Shown here one piece after another: positions 1 to 7,004 of a stretch of 28,330 nucleotides of DNA. Every line of letters begins with the position of its first letter. Positions within the stretch are counted from its first letter, which is position 1. The stretch comes from an uncultured Prevotella sp. (GTDB lineage: Bacteria; Bacteroidota; Bacteroidia; Bacteroidales; Bacteroidaceae). The stretch covers positions 1-28,330 of the forward strand of contig CALCHM010000167.1 in assembly GCA_937901345.1 (NCBI GenBank). The letters are read 5' to 3'. The position numbers and the translations under genes are program-made. The notes under the pieces are model-generated. The model did not search any database. It worked only from the letters and a program-made list of their open reading frames with translations, and was not told the origin of the DNA.

Positions 1-116
1 GGTCTGTTAAAGTTCTTGGGTCAACCAAAGGTCACGTAAGTAACTCCTATATTATAGCCTTTGCTTTTTGCCCAATAAAGGCAGTCGCAATAATCACAGG
101 GGCAATTTGGAGTATT

Positions 117-325
117 GCATGGTACAAAAAGTAGGTGCTTTTTCTAGTTTGTAAGTGTGCATGGTGCAAAAAGTAGGTGCTTTTTCTAGTTTGTAAGTGT
201 GCATGGTCAAAAAAGTAGGTGCTTTTTCTAGTTTGTAAGTGTGCAAAGTGCAAAAAGTAGGTGCTTTTCATAGTTTGTAAGTGTACAAAGTCTAAAAAGT
301 AGGTGCTTTTAGCAGTATGCAATAC
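117..325. repeat. 42-bp tandem repeat array, about five units
   Basis: Four full units start at 117, 159, 201 and 243, and a degenerate fifth starts at 285. Each carries the core AAAAAGTAGGTGCTTTTT or a close variant, which is itself a short inverted repeat (AAAAAG, 6-nt loop, CTTTTT), followed by a conserved tagtttgtaagtgt tail in the first four units. The first three units are almost identical; units four and five have drifted. Since 42 is a multiple of three, the minus strand from 322 to 47 stays open and would read as a 14-residue repeat (KSTYFLHHAHLQTR-like). That reading frame begins only at a TTG and has no visible ribosome-binding site, so I do not call it a gene. The stretch 1-116 before the array holds nothing I recognise. 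Confidence 0.9.
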
Positions 326-337
326 TTAGAAATAGAA

Positions 338-393
338 CGTGGTATAACAAACACAGGGATGCGGGGGTGCAAAGTCGCGTTTGTTATACCACG
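338..393. repeat. 15-bp perfect inverted repeat, possible terminator
   Basis: The arms CGTGGTATAACAAAC (338-352) and its exact reverse complement (379-393) enclose a 26-nt loop. It lies just past the 3' end of the minus-strand permease gene (ends at 421), where a terminator is expected. In the minus-strand direction only a poor T-rich tract follows (ttctattt). The loop contains gtgcaaagt, which also occurs in the neighbouring 42-bp array. It could be a terminator, or the relic of a small mobile or repeat element. Confidence 0.6.
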
Positions 394-420
394 ATGCGAG
401 AGGCGGGGACTCAATGGGGA

Positions 421-2790
421 TTATTCTCTACGAATGCTTTCCACGGGGTTGCGGCGCGCCACTTTCAGCGTTTGCCAAGCGATGGAGACAAGGGCGAGGA
501 GGAGCGTAAGGACTACGGCAATGACGATTGCCCACCAAGTGGAGTCAATGCGATTTGGGAAGAGTTCCAGGTAGATTTCCGTGCCCTTCAAGATAAGCGG
601 AAGTGAGAGCATGGCAGCCAAAAGGGAGAGGATAAGGAAGGGACGGGCAAGGTGCCAAGAAGCATTCATCACCGTTGCGCCCATCACTTTGCGCAAGGCG
701 ATTTGTTTGCTCTGCTGTTCGGTGTAAGAGATGGACATGGCAAACATTCCCAGGACAGAAATAAGCGTGGAGATGCACATAAAGCAGAGCACCATTGCCA
801 ACATATTCTCCAATTCCTTCATGGGTTCGTCAAGGATTTCATCAACTGTGCGCATCACAAAATCCTTTTCCATTCCCACCATTTCCTTCGTCACGGCGCG
901 ACACGTAGCCTGCATCTTCTGCTTCGTGGCAGGGATGTCTTTCATCCCATCTTCCGAAAGTTCCACCAACATGCTGAATGAGCGATTCGGGTTTATACTT
1001 ACGGCAATCATATTGTGCCCGTCAGTCATCGAGTTGCCACTCACGGGGTCCCAAGAGCGGTAATCTTTAATCACTCCGCATACAGGATAACACGCCGTTC
1101 CCTCAATCTGTCCACCTACATTGGGGTTTTCGGCCGTGATTTTATAACGGTCGCGCGTGTCTTCCGTAATCCAGTGCTTGTCATTGTCGGGTTCGCAATA
1201 CTGTTCCACCACTTCAAACCCAAGCATACTCATACAGGTGGTATCCATCCCAGAATAGAACACCCACGAAGTGACAGCCTCGCCCGTTTCACTTTTCTCC
1301 TGAATACCATTCGTCTGACAAGCCCACGGGCCTTGGTGTATCCACCCCACGCGTTTCACTTCGGGCATCGCCAATAGGCGGTCGTAAATCGGGCGGAGTT
1401 GTTCGGTGTCGGTAGAATAGGTTAGAGTAAAAATTTGCACCAATCCTTCCGTGCGGTAACCCATAGGAAGTGTGGCTAAGTGGTGCATCTGTGCCACCAT
1501 GACTATACCGATGGCAATCAACGCTGTGCTAATCAAGTTTTGAAGCACAATGAACACACGACTGAGGCGCATTTTGCTTTGGAAGCGGAACGAACCTTTC
1601 ACCACGTCAATAGGTTTGAAGCGCGAAACAATAATTGCTGGAATCAACCCTGCCATGAGCGACACCAAGAGCAACAATGCCACGGCGGTGAGGATAGAAA
1701 CGAGGTCGGAGAAGATGCAGATTTCCGCTTCTAAGAGTTCTTCAAACCAGGGACGGGCAATTACCGCCACCATACACCCGAGCACGAAGCACCCTGCCGT
1801 AAAGACGAACGACTCCATGAGATTGCGCCCCACTATTTGATACACGGTATCGCCCAAAAGGCGGCGCGTGGCGAGTTCCTTGGCACGTTTTCCGATGAGT
1901 GCCGTTGTGAGGTTGACATAGTTGAACACGGCAGATACCAAGAGCACGATGGCAACGCCCAAGAGTATCCACACCATCTCTTCGCTACCATTGCGGAAAC
2001 CTGCGTTACGTCCGAGGTTGGCAAAGTAGCATTCGCTCAGTGGCGTTAGAGACACACCGCTAATATAGTTTCCATCAATCGGTTCGCGTTTCCAGAATTG
2101 CCAGGTTTCCAAGTATTTTTCCAACAAGGCATTCTTGGTTTCTTCCACCGAAGCGCCTTTGTGTAACGTGACAAAGGTGACGATGCTGCCGAAATTGTCT
2201 AACCAGGCACGGCTTTGCTCTTCCACTTTCATGGAGAAGAGAATTTCCACGGGCGAGAAGAAATCGTCGGTGTCGAAATTCTCAACCACGCCCACAATCG
2301 TCAAAGGTTCGTCTTGCCCTAACAGACGCAGGGTTTTGCCTATGGGGTCGGCATCGGGGAAAGCGCGTTTTGCGAACTCTTCACTCACGAGGATTTCCGT
2401 GGGCGACTCCAACACTTTTTCGCGCGCCACACCGCGCAATTCGTAATTGAAATATTGGAAGAAGGTGGAGTCAATCGCCATGGCCTTGGTCGTGAAAGTG
2501 TTTTCACCCGCCAAGACATCCCAAGGATGGGTTGCCCCAACACGCGTAAAACCTTTAATCTGCGGAATCTTTGGGCAAATCTCCGGACCCGTTCCTACGG
2601 TCATGCCTATCATTTTGCTGGACCCAATGACGTAAAGTTCATCGTTTAGCGCTTGCGACTTACCCACCATAAATTCTGTTCGGGCATACGAAGCAAACAG
2701 AATCACAAAGCCCAGCGCCATGCTCAGACCAAAGGCTTGGATAGCCGTATAAAGTTTGTTACGACTGAGGAATATGAAGTAGGATTTCAT
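421..2790 (-). CDS. MacB/FtsX-type ABC transporter permease
   Basis: This 789-residue inner-membrane permease of the FtsX/MacB family pairs with the ATPase encoded just upstream. The layout is: membrane segment near residues 16-36, a large periplasmic domain (about 40-270, MacB_PCD-like), three membrane segments between about 272 and 390, a second half starting near 412, another periplasmic domain to about 660, and three final membrane segments. Each half carries the FtsX-type cytoplasmic motif: KELATRRLLGDT in the first, KQIALRKVMGAT in the second. I chose the ATG at 2790, giving MKSYFIFLSRNKLY, which matches how this family begins. The frame is open up to an ATG at 2871, only 9 nt after the ATPase stop, but that extension is a low-complexity Y-x-x repeat made by a 9-bp tandem repeat. 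Substrate unknown; MacB relatives export peptides, lipoproteins or drugs by mechanotransmission. No adaptor or TolC gene is visible in the window. Confidence 0.9.
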   Translation of the reverse strand: MKSYFIFLSRNKLYTAIQAFGLSMALGFVILFASYARTEFMVGKSQALNDELYVIGSSKMIGMTVGTGPEICPKIPQIKGFTRVGATHPWDVLAGENTFTTKAMAIDSTFFQYFNYELRGVAREKVLESPTEILVSEEFAKRAFPDADPIGKTLRLLGQDEPLTIVGVVENFDTDDFFSPVEILFSMKVEEQSRAWLDNFGSIVTFVTLHKGASVEETKNALLEKYLETWQFWKREPIDGNYISGVSLTPLSECYFANLGRNAGFRNGSEEMVWILLGVAIVLLVSAVFNYVNLTTALIGKRAKELATRRLLGDTVYQIVGRNLMESFVFTAGCFVLGCMVAVIARPWFEELLEAEICIFSDLVSILTAVALLLLVSLMAGLIPAIIVSRFKPIDVVKGSFRFQSKMRLSRVFIVLQNLISTALIAIGIVMVAQMHHLATLPMGYRTEGLVQIFTLTYSTDTEQLRPIYDRLLAMPEVKRVGWIHQGPWACQTNGIQEKSETGEAVTSWVFYSGMDTTCMSMLGFEVVEQYCEPDNDKHWITEDTRDRYKITAENPNVGGQIEGTACYPVCGVIKDYRSWDPVSGNSMTDGHNMIAVSINPNRSFSMLVELSEDGMKDIPATKQKMQATCRAVTKEMVGMEKDFVMRTVDEILDEPMKELENMLAMVLCFMCISTLISVLGMFAMSISYTEQQSKQIALRKVMGATVMNASWHLARPFLILSLLAAMLSLPLILKGTEIYLELFPNRIDSTWWAIVIAVVLTLLLALVSIAWQTLKVARRNPVESIRRE

Positions 2791-2824
2791 TGATTTTCTT
2801 GTTTTAGAAAGTTTCTTATATATG

Positions 2825-2869
2825 CTATAGTTGCTATAGATTCTATAGTTTCTATAAATTATATAGAGC
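2825..2869. repeat. 9-bp tandem repeat between ATPase and permease genes
   Basis: Five consecutive 9-bp units of the form CTATAGTTG / CTATAGATT / CTATAGTTT / CTATAAATT / ATATAGAGC lie in the 90-nt gap between the ATPase stop and the chosen permease start. On the minus strand they keep the permease frame open and would encode a Y-R/S-N/I tripeptide repeat if translated. The tract is far more AT-rich than its surroundings. Confidence 0.8.
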
Positions 2870-2880
2870 ATCTATTTCTT

Positions 2881-3555
2881 CTATATCGCCAACTCATTCA
2901 CTACTTCGCCATCCAGCAAATTGATGGTGCGATGTGCGAAAGCAGCATCGCGTTGTGAGTGTGTCACCATCACAATAGTTGTGCCCTCGGCGTTAAGTTC
3001 GGAAAGGAGTTCCATGATTTCTTTGCCGTGCTTCGAATCCAAGTTACCCGTAGGTTCATCGGCAAGCACGAGTTTCGGCTTTCCCACTACGGCACGCGCA
3101 ATCGCCACACGCTGTTGCTGACCGCCCGAAAGTTGCTGGGGATAATGCTTCGCGCGATGACTCATATTGACGAGGCGCAGAATTTCCAACACACGCTGCT
3201 TGCGCTCTGCCTTGGGAAGGTCGAGGTATTTGAGTTGCAGGTCAATGTTTTCCTCCACGGTGAGTTCGTCAATCAGGTTGAAACTTTGGAAAATGAATCC
3301 AATGCGTCCACGGCGAAGGCGCGTACGTTCGCTTTCCTTCTTTACGGCAACTTCTTCACCGTTCAGCAAGTACGTTCCGCTATCGGGATTGTCGAGCAAG
3401 CCCAAAATGTTGAGCAACGTAGATTTGCCACACCCACTGGGCCCCATGATGGCGACAAATTCGCCTTCCTTCACTTCCATATTCACGCCATTCAGCGCCA
3501 CAGTAACAACTTCTTCCGTGCTGAAGGACTTTACAAGATCTTTTACTTTAATCAT
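2881..3555 (-). CDS. ABC transporter ATP-binding protein, LolD/MacB type
   Basis: At 224 residues this is a complete stand-alone nucleotide-binding domain. Walker A is GPSGCGKST (38-46), the Q-loop glutamine is at 90, the ABC signature LSGGQ is at 142-146, Walker B is LVLADEPTG (162-170), and the H-loop histidine is at 199. The long stretch around VAVKKESERTRLRRGRIGFIFQ is typical of the MacB/LolD/FtsE group that drives FtsX-like permeases. It is the first gene of a two-gene minus-strand operon with the permease, separated by the 9-bp repeat tract. The upstream region (3556-3890) carries a minus-strand promoter and a pair of palindromes shared with the divergent two-component genes, so control by that system is likely (inference). 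Confidence 0.95.
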   Translation of the reverse strand: MIKVKDLVKSFSTEEVVTVALNGVNMEVKEGEFVAIMGPSGCGKSTLLNILGLLDNPDSGTYLLNGEEVAVKKESERTRLRRGRIGFIFQSFNLIDELTVEENIDLQLKYLDLPKAERKQRVLEILRLVNMSHRAKHYPQQLSGGQQQRVAIARAVVGKPKLVLADEPTGNLDSKHGKEIMELLSELNAEGTTIVMVTHSQRDAAFAHRTINLLDGEVVNELAI

Positions 3556-3693
3556 AGTGTTAGTTTTTTAGTAGACAAGTTGATAGGTACGAGTAAACAA
3601 GAGGAGTTGACAAGAACGCTTGCTCGCATGTGTTCCGCAGGGCAGTTGTACTCTGTACTCTGTTCTCTGTACTCTAAATTTCTTTTTACACTG

Positions 3694-3725
3694 CAAATTT
3701 AACCCACAAAAATCTTACCCTCCAA
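3694..3725 (-). promoter_or_regulatory. Predicted promoter of the ABC transporter operon
   Basis: On the minus strand a TAAATTTG -7 box (3701 down to 3694) lies 21 nt from a TTG at 3725-3723, fitting the Bacteroidota consensus TTTG/TTG, N19-21, TAnnTTTG. Transcription would start near 3687, giving a leader of about 130 nt that contains short ctctgt direct repeats (about 3648-3676). Confidence 0.55.
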
Positions 3726-3750
3726 GCCTTTTTTGCCTCCAAGAGTGGAT

Positions 3751-3790
3751 TGTATGATTATCACACACCACATTGTATGATTATCATACA
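3751..3790. promoter_or_regulatory. Twin palindromic operator candidate
   Basis: TGTATGATTATCATACA (3774-3790) is a perfect 8+1+8 palindrome. A second copy at 3751-3767 differs at one base (TGTATGATTATCACACA). They are 23 bp apart start to start, about two helical turns, so two dimers would sit on the same DNA face. The pair lies in the divergent region, about 25 bp upstream of the -33 of the ABC operon promoter and about 40 bp upstream of the -33 of the response-regulator promoter. It is therefore placed for one regulator to control both, most simply the Fis-type regulator encoded at 3891 (inference). Confidence 0.75.
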
Positions 3791-3828
3791 CTCTGCGCTG
3801 GCAGGTAGTGCTTATGGCGTATGAAACG

Positions 3829-3859
3829 TTGGGCACAACCTTTATTTTCGCTACATTTG
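3829..3859 (+). promoter_or_regulatory. Predicted promoter of the two-component genes
   Basis: TTG at 3829-3831, 20 nt, then TACATTTG at 3852-3859 fits the Bacteroidota housekeeping consensus. The start codon at 3891 follows by about 30 nt. No -24/-12 (sigma-54) element is evident, in keeping with the regulator's lack of a sigma-54 interaction domain. Confidence 0.65.
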
Positions 3860-3890
3860 CACCACAACAAAATCAAATAACTATCTCACT

Positions 3891-4412
3891 ATGCAACCTT
3901 ATGACACTCTGCTCGTCGTTGACGATAACCCCACCGTGCTCACCGCTATCAAAATTGCGCTCGGTGCTTACTTTGGCAAAATTGTGACGCTCTCCAACCC
4001 AGAGCAGATCTTGCTTACGATGAACCAAGAACCCATTGATGCCGTGTTGCTCGACATGAACTTTGGTCCCGGTCTGAATTCTGGGCAAGACGGACTCACG
4101 TGGTTGAAGAACATTCACCGCACTCACCCCGATATTCCTGTAATTTTGATTACCGCATACGCTGATATTAACTTGGCCGTTCGCGGATTGAAGAACGGGG
4201 CTGCCGATTTTGTCACCAAACCTTGGGACAACGAGGAACTTCTACACACGCTGAAAACCGCCATCGGCAAGAGTAAGGAAATTGTTCCTCTCGAACAAAT
4301 CGAAACAGAGCATATCCATCGCGTGGTGGAGAAATGCCACGGCAACATCAGTCGGGCTGCCGAACTCCTTGGTATCACGCGTCAAACCCTTTATGCAAAA
4401 ATCCGGAAATGA
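3891..4412 (+). CDS. Response regulator, receiver plus Fis-type HTH (no AAA+ domain)
   Basis: This 173-residue protein has a receiver domain with the acidic pair D11-D12, phospho-acceptor D55 (in AVLLDMNF), T88 and K110 (FVTKPW), all present. The C-terminal 37 residues (about 137-173, NISRAAELLGITRQTLYAK) form a Fis-type helix-turn-helix. The receiver resembles those of NtrC-class sigma-54 activators common in Bacteroidales, but the AAA+ domain is missing: only about ten residues separate receiver and HTH, and there is no frameshift. The layout is that of RegA/PrrA/ActR-type regulators. The stop overlaps the kinase start (ATGA at 4409-4412), so the two are translationally coupled. Probable role: phosphorylation-controlled DNA binding at the nearby twin palindrome, regulating itself and the divergent ABC transporter (inference from position). 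Confidence 0.92.
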   Translation: MQPYDTLLVVDDNPTVLTAIKIALGAYFGKIVTLSNPEQILLTMNQEPIDAVLLDMNFGPGLNSGQDGLTWLKNIHRTHPDIPVILITAYADINLAVRGLKNGAADFVTKPWDNEELLHTLKTAIGKSKEIVPLEQIETEHIHRVVEKCHGNISRAAELLGITRQTLYAKIRK

Positions 4413-5311
4413 CACATCTCGAAATGCTCCTCACTCTTGGCGCCCTTGTTCTCATAACGTTAGGTTTTACCCTATATAAATATGTGCGCCACCAATGCCT
4501 CTTGCGCGACCGTGCTCACCTCATGCGCGAAGCTATTCGCAACAAGGACTTCTCGTTCCGCCTCCCCGTGAAGGGACTTCCCTTTGGCGAACGCGCTCTG
4601 CAGGAAGTGCTCAACGACTTTAGTGGGTATATCAACACGCTCTCTGCACAGAAGGAAGTGGAGTCGTGGCAGCGCTTGACGCGTGTGCTCACCCACGAAA
4701 TAATGAATGCTGCAACGCCCATCAGCAGCATCACGCAGGCCTATCTTGCCGACCCAGCGCTGAAAGACACACCCTATGAAGAGGGCATACGCGCCATTCA
4801 CACCACCAGCACGGGGATGACAACGTTTGTAAAAAACTTCCGCAAGATGAGCGCCTTGCAAGAACCCATGATGAGTGACGTGCAGTTGCTCGACTTGCTC
4901 CAATCGCTGAAAAGCATGCACACGGATCTCACCTTCCACCTTCAAGTGGCAGCAGATGCTTGCATTAAGGCTGACGAAAATATGCTCCGACAGGTGCTTC
5001 TCAATCTGATTCAGAATGCCAAGGAGGCGGGCGCTACGGAATTCGCTTTCCGCTTCACGCAACAGCAAGCGTCCGTTGTTTATGCCCACGACCCTGAACG
5101 CAAATTCTCACTCTACGTTAGCAACAACGGAAGTCCCATTCCTGCCGAGGTGAGAAGCGAAATCTTCATTCCCTTCTTTACCACCAAACCAACAGGTACA
5201 GGCATCGGTCTTCCCCTTTCGCGACAAATGCTCATGAAGCAAGGCATCAACCTCTTGCTCTGTGACCGTCCCGTTCCTGGGTTTCATGCAACCTTCGTGC
5301 TCTGTAATTAA
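4409..5311 (+). CDS. Sensor histidine kinase lacking a periplasmic sensor domain
   Basis: The start is the ATG at 4409 that overlaps the regulator stop; upstream in-frame codons lie inside the regulator gene. The protein has 300 residues: one membrane segment near 7-25, a short cytoplasmic linker, then the kinase core. The H-box is LTHEIMNAATPI with H96, the N-box NLIQNAKEA (199-207) with N203, the F-box FIPFFTTK (253-260), and the G2 box GTGIGLPLS (263-271). The G1 box reads VSNNGSPIP (237-245), with Asn in place of the usual Asp of DxG; from memory this is a variant in related Bacteroidales kinases rather than a defect. With no extracellular loop or PAS domain, the signal must come through the membrane, the linker or a partner, perhaps the ABC permease. 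Confidence 0.92.
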   Translation: MTHLEMLLTLGALVLITLGFTLYKYVRHQCLLRDRAHLMREAIRNKDFSFRLPVKGLPFGERALQEVLNDFSGYINTLSAQKEVESWQRLTRVLTHEIMNAATPISSITQAYLADPALKDTPYEEGIRAIHTTSTGMTTFVKNFRKMSALQEPMMSDVQLLDLLQSLKSMHTDLTFHLQVAADACIKADENMLRQVLLNLIQNAKEAGATEFAFRFTQQQASVVYAHDPERKFSLYVSNNGSPIPAEVRSEIFIPFFTTKPTGTGIGLPLSRQMLMKQGINLLLCDRPVPGFHATFVLCN

Positions 5312-5555
5312 AAATGAGAGAGACCTTGCGGTTTGGAAGTGTCGTTTCAAATTGAGAAAATGGACAATCAGTTGTCGGGACGCGATTTGCGTTTCGTCTG
5401 GGGCAAACACAGTTGTCGGGGCACCAAAACGAATGCATTTGAGCTTGTGGAGGGTTGGAATGCTTGTTTTTTTGCATCTGTAGCAAAAAAGTTTCGTTTT
5501 CTTGTTACAAAATCGCACTTCATACGTTTACCCTATTGAAGAACGCCAAAAAAAT

Positions 5556-6083
5556 ATGAGCAAAGACATCTTAACCACCGTTTTCACCTCCCTGCGGAAG
5601 AACTTCCTAAAGCAGGCACAGCGCATCCTCGCTTCGGAAGAGGATGCTGAGGATGTCGTGCAAGATGCCTTCTGCAAATTGTGGCGCAGTGACTACACGC
5701 TGAAGACGACGAACGAAGCAGAAGCACTGGCGCGCACCACAATCCGAAATCTCTCGCTTGACGAACTGCGCAAGCAGGAAGTAAGACCGCAGTTCGCTCT
5801 CGACACTGAGCGCGATACCGTTCTGCAACGCTCCGCTTTAGAAGAAATTGAAATCCGCGAACGCTTCGAACAGGTAGAAGTCATTATCGAATCCGAACTC
5901 TCACCTTCAGAGCAGCGCGTGATGCACTTGAAGGAATATGAGGAACGCAGCATTGAGGAAATTGCCGAGATGATGCACCTTACGGAAGCAGCCGTGCGCA
6001 TGAAATTATCGAGAGCGCGCAAAAGAATACGCACCGTTTATCAAGAACAAAATAAAAAGGAAGGAGGCTGTCGTGACTACTGA
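5556..6083 (+). CDS. ECF-type RNA polymerase sigma factor
   Basis: The protein has 175 residues with the two domains of an extracytoplasmic-function sigma factor. Region 2 spans about 10-75 and includes EEDAEDVVQDAFCKLW, the core-binding / -10 recognition segment. Region 4 spans about 105-160 with the helix-turn-helix SIEEIAEMMHLTEAAVRMKL. I start at the ATG at 5556 (MSKDILTT); an upstream in-frame start at 5502 would add 18 residues outside the family pattern. It heads a four-gene same-strand run (anti-sigma-like protein, exported protein, outer-membrane barrel), so it probably transcribes its own operon. The 244-nt gap before it (5312-5555) contains a direct repeat of CAGTTGTCGGG 41 bp apart (5369 and 5410) and no clear TAnnTTTG box. 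Confidence 0.93.
   Translation: MSKDILTTVFTSLRKNFLKQAQRILASEEDAEDVVQDAFCKLWRSDYTLKTTNEAEALARTTIRNLSLDELRKQEVRPQFALDTERDTVLQRSALEEIEIRERFEQVEVIIESELSPSEQRVMHLKEYEERSIEEIAEMMHLTEAAVRMKLSRARKRIRTVYQEQNKKEGGCRDY
6061..6067 (+). promoter_or_regulatory. Strong Shine-Dalgarno for a GTG start
   Basis: AAGGAGG at 6061-6067 stands 5 nt before the GTG at 6073. Canonical Shine-Dalgarno sequences are rare in Bacteroidota and otherwise missing in this window, so this one decides the start of the anti-sigma-like gene, which overlaps the sigma gene by 11 nt. Confidence 0.7.
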
Positions 6084-6519
6084 TAACACATACTGGAAAG
6101 TCCTCGAAGAACGCTATTTTGAAGGACTCACTACGAAGGAAGAAGAGCGCCTACTGCGTCAATTTCTCTCCACCGAGATGGCGCAAACTGAAGACTTTGA
6201 TGAACTTCGTGCCGTCATGGGATTCCTTGCCATGGGTAAGGCGGAGCGCAAGAAGACGGTTATTCCCCTTTGGCGCAGTCCCAAGGTGATGCGATGGAGT
6301 GCCGCAGCCTGCTTCTTGCTTCTTGCTGGCATCGGAGTCTTCCACCTCATGCCGCGCACCACTTACGTTGCTTACGTCGATGGACACCGAACGACCGACA
6401 AAATGGAAGTTATCGCCCAAATGCACAGCGTGATGGCTGACATCAATGCCGACACGCCCACCAGCACCATGGAGGCAAGCATGAGCGACTTACTCAATAC
6501 ACTAAACACTGAAGAATAA
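6073..6519 (+). CDS. Probable anti-sigma factor, single-pass membrane protein
   Basis: The 148-residue protein starts at a GTG chosen for the Shine-Dalgarno at 6061-6067; no ATG lies nearby in frame. The N-terminal part (about 8-50, WKVLEERYFEGLTTKEEERL) is acidic and helical, and resembles the YxGxxTxEEExxL start of many small Bacteroidota proteins encoded next to ECF sigma factors. One membrane segment lies near 75-92 and the C-terminal tail of about 55 residues would be periplasmic. Overlap with the sigma gene implies translational coupling and a fixed ratio. I infer a sigma-sequestering role from this layout; there is no zinc-binding HxxxCxxC motif, so it is not a classical ZAS anti-sigma factor. 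Confidence 0.8.
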   Translation: MTTDNTYWKVLEERYFEGLTTKEEERLLRQFLSTEMAQTEDFDELRAVMGFLAMGKAERKKTVIPLWRSPKVMRWSAAACFLLLAGIGVFHLMPRTTYVAYVDGHRTTDKMEVIAQMHSVMADINADTPTSTMEASMSDLLNTLNTEE

Positions 6520-6528
6520 TTTTTGACT

Positions 6529-6984
6529 ATGAAGCGCATACTTTTACTCTCCACCCTCTGCCTCTGCCTCATGTCGGCGACAGCGCAAAAGGGACTTAAC
6601 ATAGCCATCTACTTTTCAGAACCCTATCTGGAATTGGTAGGAAATTCGCACGTTCATATTGAAGGTAATGACCTCGTTCCCTACAACCTTTCCCTGTTTC
6701 GTAGCATTCGCCTCACGCCTAAAAGCACGCCCGACAATTCAAGGAAACTCATGGAACAACGGGTTATGGAAGACGGGAAACACGCCACGAAAAAAGAGGT
6801 GGTTATGATAGGTGGCAGACTTTATTACGGATTCTACGTGTTGTCCCCAAAAGACGAGAAGACCAATCGCTACATCTTCTTCCGCAATAACTGCTTGAAA
6901 CCCGAGGCGAAACCTCAAGAAATCATGCTTGTCTATATTGAGGGAAAGGCTTCGCCAAGTGAACTTAAAAAGATATTCAAATAA
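6529..6984 (+). CDS. Small exported protein, DUF6108-like
   Basis: The protein has 151 residues from the ATG at 6529 (a TTG two codons earlier is less likely). A clear signal peptide covers about residues 1-20 (MKRILLLSTLCLCLMSATAQ), giving a mature protein of about 130 residues with no further membrane segment. It has alternating beta-like segments and no cysteines or enzyme motif that I recognise near its centre. I recall a Bacteroidales family (DUF6108) of this size located behind ECF sigma genes, and tentatively assign it there. Spacing from the anti-sigma-like gene is 9 nt and to the barrel gene 20 nt, so it belongs to the same operon. Periplasmic location is predicted; function unknown. 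Confidence 0.8.
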   Translation: MKRILLLSTLCLCLMSATAQKGLNIAIYFSEPYLELVGNSHVHIEGNDLVPYNLSLFRSIRLTPKSTPDNSRKLMEQRVMEDGKHATKKEVVMIGGRLYYGFYVLSPKDEKTNRYIFFRNNCLKPEAKPQEIMLVYIEGKASPSELKKIFK

Positions 6985-7004
6985 TAACTTCAAAAACTCA
7001 TATT

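Noticed and set aside
47..322. 91-residue minus-strand frame over the 42-bp array
   Set aside because: It starts at TTG, consists mostly of the repeat, and has no ribosome-binding site or family match that I can name. The open frame follows from the repeat length being a multiple of three.
117..325. CRISPR array
   Set aside because: The units are contiguous 42-bp tandem repeats without unique spacers, and there are no cas genes.
3832..3850. Sigma-54 promoter (-24/-12) upstream of the response regulator
   Set aside because: gttgggcac resembles a -24 element, but no GC lies at the required -12 spacing, and the TACATTTG box explains the promoter better.
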